DNA from: Actinomadura chibensis NBRC 106107
GTDB lineage: Bacteria; Actinomycetota; Actinomycetes; Streptosporangiales; Streptosporangiaceae
Length of the DNA stretch: 47,350 nucleotides
Reading direction: 5' to 3'
Assembly (NCBI RefSeq): GCF_001552135.1
Contig: NZ_BCQP01000080.1
Span: 1-47,350 of the forward strand
The position numbers and the translations under genes were made by a program. The notes below the pieces were generated by a model that did no database searches, was not told the origin of the DNA, and saw nothing but the letters and a program-made list of their open reading frames with translations. Of this stretch, positions 43,061 through 47,350 are shown piece after piece (the stretch's first letter is position 1; each line of letters starts with the position of its first letter).

Positions 43061-43986
43061 GCGTGCTGCTCCTTCGAGGGGGTGTCGAGGGTTCCGTCCA
43101 GGAAGCCGATGACGGCGCGGTCGTGCTCCAGCGGGCACTCCCACTGGGGCCAGTGCGCGGCGTCCTCGATGAGCCGGAACCGCGCGTGCGGGATGAGCCC
43201 GGCGATCCGGCGGCCGGTGTCCGGGCCGTGGCCGGGGTTGTGCTCCGTCCAGAGCACCAGGGTCTCGGCGGCGACGTCGGGGAGGCGGGCCTCGGCGATC
43301 TCGGCGCGGGCGCCGGAGCCGAACCCGAAGGAGTTGTCGGCGATCCGCAGCCGCGCCTCGCGTCCGGTGGGCTCGGTCATCATGAAATAGCGCAGTTCCA
43401 CCAGTTCGTCGGTGACGAGGGCCGGGTCGGCGACCAGCCATTCGAGGCGGCGCCGCACCTTCTCCCGCGACGGGTTCCGGAGGGCGTCCAGGCTGCGCGC
43501 GCGCAGCGCCTCCCGGCCGCCCGCCACGTCCTCCGCGACGCTCCCGGCCTCCCAGCGGATCCCGGCCGTGGTGTTGAGCACGAGCTTGCCGACCCGGTCG
43601 GGATGGTGAAGGGCGAGCCACAGGCAGACCCATCCGCCGAGGGACTCGCCTTCGAAATGGGCCTTCTCGATGCCTTCCGAATCGAGGAGGTCGAGGATCT
43701 GGCGGACGTAGGCGGGCACCATGTCGGGCTCGAAGGCGGGCTTGCTCGACAGCCCGTGCCACAGCAGGTCGACCGCCATCGCCCGGTAGCCCGCCCCGCC
43801 GAGGCGCCGCACGTTGCGCGCATAGGACTCCGCGTGGCCGCCGTTGCCGTGCAGCAGGACCAGCGGAGGGCCGTCGCCGCTCTCGATGGCCCGGGTCCGG
43901 TAGCGGTCCCCGAGGAAACCGACCCGTGTTCCGAGCAGCGCCAGCCACAGCGAGCCGGAGGGTCCCTCGGCCGCGTTCACTGTCAT
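43057..43986 (-). CDS. alpha/beta hydrolase, meta-cleavage-product (BphD/HsaD-type) hydrolase
   Basis: 309 residues from ATG 43986 with GGAAGGAAA upstream. Nucleophile elbow GESLGG with Ser115, HGNGGHAESY oxyanion segment, and the C-terminal HWPQWE (His278), which is characteristic of C-C hydrolases acting on meta-cleavage products. The acid position, normally Asp in a GRDDR-type turn, reads WTEHNPGHG with Asn250, so the acid may be replaced or supplied by Glu248. It comes just before the extradiol dioxygenase in the operon. It should split the ring-fission product into a dienoate and an acid. Confidence 0.88.
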   Translation of the reverse strand: MTVNAAEGPSGSLWLALLGTRVGFLGDRYRTRAIESGDGPPLVLLHGNGGHAESYARNVRRLGGAGYRAMAVDLLWHGLSSKPAFEPDMVPAYVRQILDLLDSEGIEKAHFEGESLGGWVCLWLALHHPDRVGKLVLNTTAGIRWEAGSVAEDVAGGREALRARSLDALRNPSREKVRRRLEWLVADPALVTDELVELRYFMMTEPTGREARLRIADNSFGFGSGARAEIAEARLPDVAAETLVLWTEHNPGHGPDTGRRIAGLIPHARFRLIEDAAHWPQWECPLEHDRAVIGFLDGTLDTPSKEQHA

Positions 43987-44023
43987 CGACTTTCCTTCCG
44001 GCGGAGTTCGTGATCGTTGGATG

Positions 44024-44974
44024 TCACAGCCCGATGACCAGGCGCCGGCTCTTCGCCCTGGAGACGCAGATCATCATGGAGTTCCCGGCGCGCCGCTCGT
44101 CGTCGTCGAGGACCAGGTCGCGGTGGTCGGGGACGCCCTCGACGACCGGGACCTCGCACGTCCCGCAGATGCCCTCGCGGCAGGAGAACGGCGCCGCGAC
44201 GTTCGCCTCCTCCAGCGCCTCCAGGACCGACTTGCCCGGCGGGACCTTCACCTCCGCGCCGGAGACCTGGGCCACCACCACGAAGACGTCCGCCTCGCCC
44301 TCCGCCGCCGGGGCCTCGGCGGCCTTCGGCGCGACGAAGCGCTCGTAGTGCAGGGAGCCCTCCGGCCAGGCGGCGGCGCATCTGTCCTGGACGGCCCGCA
44401 GGAGCGGCTCGGGGCCGCAGCAGTACACGGCCGCGTCGCCGGCCGGCCGCCCGAGCGCGGCGTCCAGGTCGATGGACTCGCCGCGGTCGGCCGCGAACAG
44501 CCGGACGCGGCCCGGGCCGAGGGCGGACAGCTCGTCCACGAAGGCCATGGACGAGGCGGCGCGCCCGCCGTACCACAGGCGCCAGTCCAGGCCCCGGCGT
44601 TCGGCCTCGCGGACCATCGGCAGGATCGGGGTGATGCCGACGCCGCCCGCCACGAACTCGACCCGGGCCGACGGCGTGAAGGGGAAGCGGTTGCGCGGCC
44701 CGCCGATCTCAAGCCGGGCGCCGACGCGCAGCTCCTCGTGGACGAAGCGGGACCCGCCACGGCTCTCCGGCTCGCGCAGGACGGCCACCCTGTAGTGGGT
44801 CCGGTCGTCCACCTCCCCGCACAGGGAGTAATGGCGGACGAGGCCCGTGGGAAGGCGCACCTCGACATGGGCCCCGGGCTCCCAGGCGGGCAGCTCCGCC
44901 CCGTCCGGATCGACGAGCGTCAGCGAGACCACGGAGTCGGACTCCCAGCGGATCTGCTTGACCAAAAGTCGCAT
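44024..44974 (-). CDS. FMN/NAD(P)-linked oxygenase reductase with C-terminal 2Fe-2S domain (PDR/VanB type)
   Basis: 316 residues from ATG 44974. Flavin-binding domain with RHYSLCG (47-53), NAD domain with GGVGITPILPM and YCCGPEPLL, and C-terminal plant-type ferredoxin with the CREGICGTCE cluster (Cys-x4-Cys-x2-Cys) and a distal Cys in MMICVS. It passes electrons from NAD(P)H to a Rieske terminal oxygenase such as a phthalate-, vanillate- or carnitine-type enzyme. No Rieske oxygenase gene is in the window, so the partner must lie upstream past the window end or elsewhere. A 37-base gap to the hydrolase keeps it in the operon. Confidence 0.92.
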   Translation of the reverse strand: MRLLVKQIRWESDSVVSLTLVDPDGAELPAWEPGAHVEVRLPTGLVRHYSLCGEVDDRTHYRVAVLREPESRGGSRFVHEELRVGARLEIGGPRNRFPFTPSARVEFVAGGVGITPILPMVREAERRGLDWRLWYGGRAASSMAFVDELSALGPGRVRLFAADRGESIDLDAALGRPAGDAAVYCCGPEPLLRAVQDRCAAAWPEGSLHYERFVAPKAAEAPAAEGEADVFVVVAQVSGAEVKVPPGKSVLEALEEANVAAPFSCREGICGTCEVPVVEGVPDHRDLVLDDDERRAGNSMMICVSRAKSRRLVIGL

Positions 44975-44986
44975 GGCGGCCCGGCC

Positions 44987-45865
44987 TCAGCCTGTCCCGG
45001 GCAGGAGGTCGAGGCGGCCGGACGGCCGGACGACCTTGGCCAGCAGCACGGCCAGCAGCAGGGACAGCACGACGACGTCGCGGTAGTCGGACGAGACGTA
45101 ACCCGCGACGTAGCCCTCGATGGAGGCGACCGCCAGGGCTCCGGCGGGCGCCCACGCGAAGTCGCCGAGGCCCACCACCGCGATCGCCATGAACGCCTTC
45201 AGCGCCACGAAGTCGCCGCCGGCGTAGGTGACCGGGATCAGCGGGGCGATCAGCACCCCGGCCAGGGCGGCCAGCGCCCCGGCCGCCGTGTAGGCGATCG
45301 TGCGCTGCCGCGGCACGTCGATGCCGATCCCGCGGGCGCCCTCGGGGTTGTCGGCGCACGCGCGCATCGCGCGGCCCCGGTCGGTGCGCCGGAAGAAGAG
45401 CTGCGACGCGACGGTCCCGGCGATCGCGACCGCGATGACGCACACCGCCTGCGGGGTCACCGGCACCGGTCCGACCGGCACCGGATCGCCGGGCAGCAGG
45501 GCGGGCGGTTTCACCGGGTCGACGCCGAACCAGTGCCGCGCGGCCTCCATCAGCACCATCGAGACGCCGATGGTGGCGATGATCTGCACGACGACGCGGT
45601 CCCCGGCGGGCCGCAGCAGCAGGCGCTCCACCACGAGGGCGATCGCCGCCACCGCCGCGACGGCGAGGAGGGCGGCGACGGCCGCCGGGAGGCCCCACCC
45701 GGCGGCGAGCTGGAAGCTCAGCATGCCGCCGAACATGTAGAGCCCGCCGATCGCCAGGTTGAGCAGTCCGGAGACGGCGATGTTGAGGTTCCAGCCCTGG
45801 CCGATCAGCAGGTAGACGGCCGCGAGCGTGACATTGGCGAGGGTGAGCTGCAGGAACTCAGCCAT
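44987..45865 (-). CDS. livH: branched-chain amino acid-type ABC transporter permease (LivH)
   Basis: 292 residues from ATG 45865, overlapping the LivF gene by 8 bases. About eight hydrophobic helices; the N-terminus has QGWNLNIAVSGLLNLAIGGL, and the LivH signature FFRRTDRGRAMRACADNPEG then ARGIGIDVPR is present, followed by GALAALAGVLIAPLIPV. It forms the inner-membrane channel with LivM, which is not seen. Members of this HAAT family often carry aromatic acids in catabolic operons rather than leucine, which fits the downstream genes. Confidence 0.92.
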   Translation of the reverse strand: MAEFLQLTLANVTLAAVYLLIGQGWNLNIAVSGLLNLAIGGLYMFGGMLSFQLAAGWGLPAAVAALLAVAAVAAIALVVERLLLRPAGDRVVVQIIATIGVSMVLMEAARHWFGVDPVKPPALLPGDPVPVGPVPVTPQAVCVIAVAIAGTVASQLFFRRTDRGRAMRACADNPEGARGIGIDVPRQRTIAYTAAGALAALAGVLIAPLIPVTYAGGDFVALKAFMAIAVVGLGDFAWAPAGALAVASIEGYVAGYVSSDYRDVVVLSLLLAVLLAKVVRPSGRLDLLPGTG

Positions 45866-46607
45866 GGTGGCTCCCCGGTTCCATCGCGGTCTCCAGGTAG
45901 GCGCTGTCGATGTGGCGTTCCGCGGCCTCGTCGCGGGCGTCCGCCGCGTACACGACCCGGCCGCGCTGGAGGACGACGCACCGGTCGCTGATCTCCAGGA
46001 CGGGCCGGATCTTCTGCTCGGCGAGGACCACCGAGCGTCCCTCGTCGGCGAGCCCGCGGATCAGGACGAGGAGCTCCGACCAGACCTTCGGCGCGAGGCC
46101 CATGGACGGCTCGTCCAGCAGCAGCAGGCGAGGTCCCGCGACGAGCGTGCGCGCGAGGGAGAGCATCTGCTGCTGCCCGCCGGACAGCCGTCCGGCCGGG
46201 ACGCCCAGCTTCGCCGCGAGGTCCGGGAACGGTTCGAGCGCGGCGTCGACGGCCGCGCGCAGCGCCGCGCCGCGCACGCCCGCGGCGCGGCCGCCGAGCC
46301 GCAGGTTGTCGCCGACGGTCATCGTGGCGAACAGCCCCCGGCCCTCGGGCACGAGTCCCATGCCCAGCGCGATCCGCTGCGCCACGGGCATCCGGGTGAC
46401 CGGGACGCCGTCGAACCGGACGGTCCCGGCGGCGGCGGGCAGGAGGCCGAGGATGGTCTTGAGCAGCGTGGTCTTGCCCGCCCCGTTCGCTCCGGCGACG
46501 GCGGTCACGGTCCCCGCCCGCGCGGCGAACGTCACGCCGTGCAGCACGGTCATGTCGCGGTAGCCCGCCGACACGCCTTCGACCCGCAGCAACGCGTCGG
46601 CCGTCAT
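45858..46607 (-). CDS. livF: branched-chain amino acid-type ABC transporter ATPase (LivF)
   Basis: 249 residues from ATG 46607 (ATGA overlap with LivG). Walker A GANGAGKTT, signature LSGGQQQML, Walker B LLLLDEPSMGLAP and switch His replaced by Gln in VLAEQKI, as is normal for LivF (the LVEQN-like segment). VPEGRGLFATMTVGDNL is diagnostic of LivF. It drives uptake together with LivG. Confidence 0.94.
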   Translation of the reverse strand: MTADALLRVEGVSAGYRDMTVLHGVTFAARAGTVTAVAGANGAGKTTLLKTILGLLPAAAGTVRFDGVPVTRMPVAQRIALGMGLVPEGRGLFATMTVGDNLRLGGRAAGVRGAALRAAVDAALEPFPDLAAKLGVPAGRLSGGQQQMLSLARTLVAGPRLLLLDEPSMGLAPKVWSELLVLIRGLADEGRSVVLAEQKIRPVLEISDRCVVLQRGRVVYAADARDEAAERHIDSAYLETAMEPGSHHG

Positions 46608-47350
46608 GACACCTCCCGCTCCGGCAGCGACCCGAGGTAGGACTCGCGGACGGACTCCAGCCGGATCACCTCGTCGGGCCTGCCCGCGGCCATGAGCCGC
46701 CCCTGGTCCAGCACGACGAGCTCGTCGGCGAGCGACAGCACGAACGGGATGGCGTGCTCGACGAGGACGACGGTCGTGCCCCGCGCCCTGAGCGTCCGGA
46801 CGACCTGGCACAGCGCCTCGCCCTCGGACCGGCTGAGGCCGGAGAAGGGCTCGTCGAGCAGGGCGAGCCGCCGGGCGCTCACCAGCAGCCGGGCGAGTTC
46901 GACCAGGCGCCGCTCGCCGAAGGTCAGCGAGCCGGTCGGCTTGGCGAGCAGGTGCCCGGCGCCCGCGTCCGCCGCCGCCGCGGCGGCGAGGGCGAGCCGG
47001 TCGCCGCGCGGGACGGCGGCCCCGGCCGCGACCGAGGCGTCGATCCCCAGCTGGATGTTCTCGATGACCGAGAGCCCGGTGATGATCCGCGACTGCTGGT
47101 AGGTGCGCACCAGGCCGAGCCGGGCGCGGCGGTACGCCGAGAGCCCGGTGACGTCGCGGCCGTCCAGGCGGACGGCGCCCTTGCTCGCGCGCACCTCGCC
47201 GGCGATGAGGTTGAGGAGGGTCGTCTTGCCGGCGCCGTTCGGACCGATCAGGCCGACCACGGTGCCCGGTTCGATCCGCAGGTCGACGTCCCGCACGGCG
47301 TGCAGCGAGCCGAACGACCGGCACAGGCCCGCCGTCGTGAGGCTCGCGCC
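46604..47350 (-). CDS. livG: branched-chain amino acid-type ABC transporter ATPase (LivG), N-terminus cut by window edge
   Basis: The frame is open to the last base of the window, giving at least 248 residues; the visible part begins LTTAGLCRSFGSLHAVRDVD. A GTG at 47296 would be too late, because the first strand of the ABC domain lies upstream of it. Walker A GPNGAGKTT, the LivG-type signature LTFGERRLVELARLL and Walker B LALLDEPFSGL are present. It may be a separate gene or the end of a LivM-LivG fusion, since no start is visible. First visible gene of the operon. Confidence 0.92.
   Translation of the reverse strand, partial: GASLTTAGLCRSFGSLHAVRDVDLRIEPGTVVGLIGPNGAGKTTLLNLIAGEVRASKGAVRLDGRDVTGLSAYRRARLGLVRTYQQSRIITGLSVIENIQLGIDASVAAGAAVPRGDRLALAAAAAADAGAGHLLAKPTGSLTFGERRLVELARLLVSARRLALLDEPFSGLSRSEGEALCQVVRTLRARGTTVVLVEHAIPFVLSLADELVVLDQGRLMAAGRPDEVIRLESVRESYLGSLPEREVS

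Overview
The window looks like a chromosomal segment of a high-GC actinomycete. By eye it is around 70% G+C or more, with strong G/C in third codon positions, GTG starts, many 4-base ATGA/GTGA overlaps, DUF4360-type secreted proteins and large catabolic operons. A Streptosporangiales/Thermomonosporaceae-like genus is a reasonable guess, but nothing here fixes the genus. No rRNA, tRNA, IS element, integrase, att site or CRISPR array was seen.

Region A (1-12274) is a catabolic and transport island. A minus-strand operon runs GntR/FCD regulator, thiolase-fold protein, DUF35 Zn-ribbon/OB protein, enoyl-CoA-hydratase-fold enzyme, tandem EthD-like protein, amidohydrolase, CoA-transferase (cut by the window start). 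Divergent from it is a family-5 (oligopeptide/nickel-type) ABC transporter: lipoprotein, two permeases and a fused double ATPase, followed by a GNAT acetyltransferase. The divergent region carries a perfect 13-base inverted pair of GntR-like boxes, one per promoter, and the regulator promoter is nearly consensus. The thiolase/DUF35 pair resembles the steroid side-chain aldolase Ltp2-ChsH2(DUF35) more than a true thiolase.

Region B (12315-35651) holds envelope and secreted genes around a giant cassette. It starts with a DUF305 lipoprotein, a secreted DUF4360 protein and a berberine-bridge-type FAD oxidase. Then come six tightly packed plus-strand genes (15509-33493, 18 kb): an S8 peptidase, a 1529-residue DUF6603 protein with a C-terminal seven-kelch propeller, a free seven-kelch protein, and three large proteins of 1061, 1748 and 619 residues that I cannot assign. 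The last four are linked by 4-, 20- and 8-base overlaps and the cassette ends in a hairpin. A secreted seven-bladed lectin-like propeller and a second DUF4360 protein follow. This cassette is the best candidate for an undescribed system. None of its six proteins has an evident signal peptide, and TTA codons were seen only in its first two genes.

Region C (35970-47350) starts with an alpha/beta hydrolase convergent with a long minus-strand operon. In transcription order the operon is: branched-chain-type ABC transporter (LivG cut by the window end, LivF, LivH), ferredoxin-type reductase, meta-cleavage-product hydrolase, type I extradiol dioxygenase, a small unknown protein, 4HBT thioesterase, luciferase-like flavin monooxygenase, IclR regulator, amidase, PaaK-like CoA ligase. 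It reads as an uptake-plus-ring-cleavage pathway for an aromatic, probably amide-bearing, substrate. The oxygenase partner of the reductase, LivM and the binding protein are not in the window.
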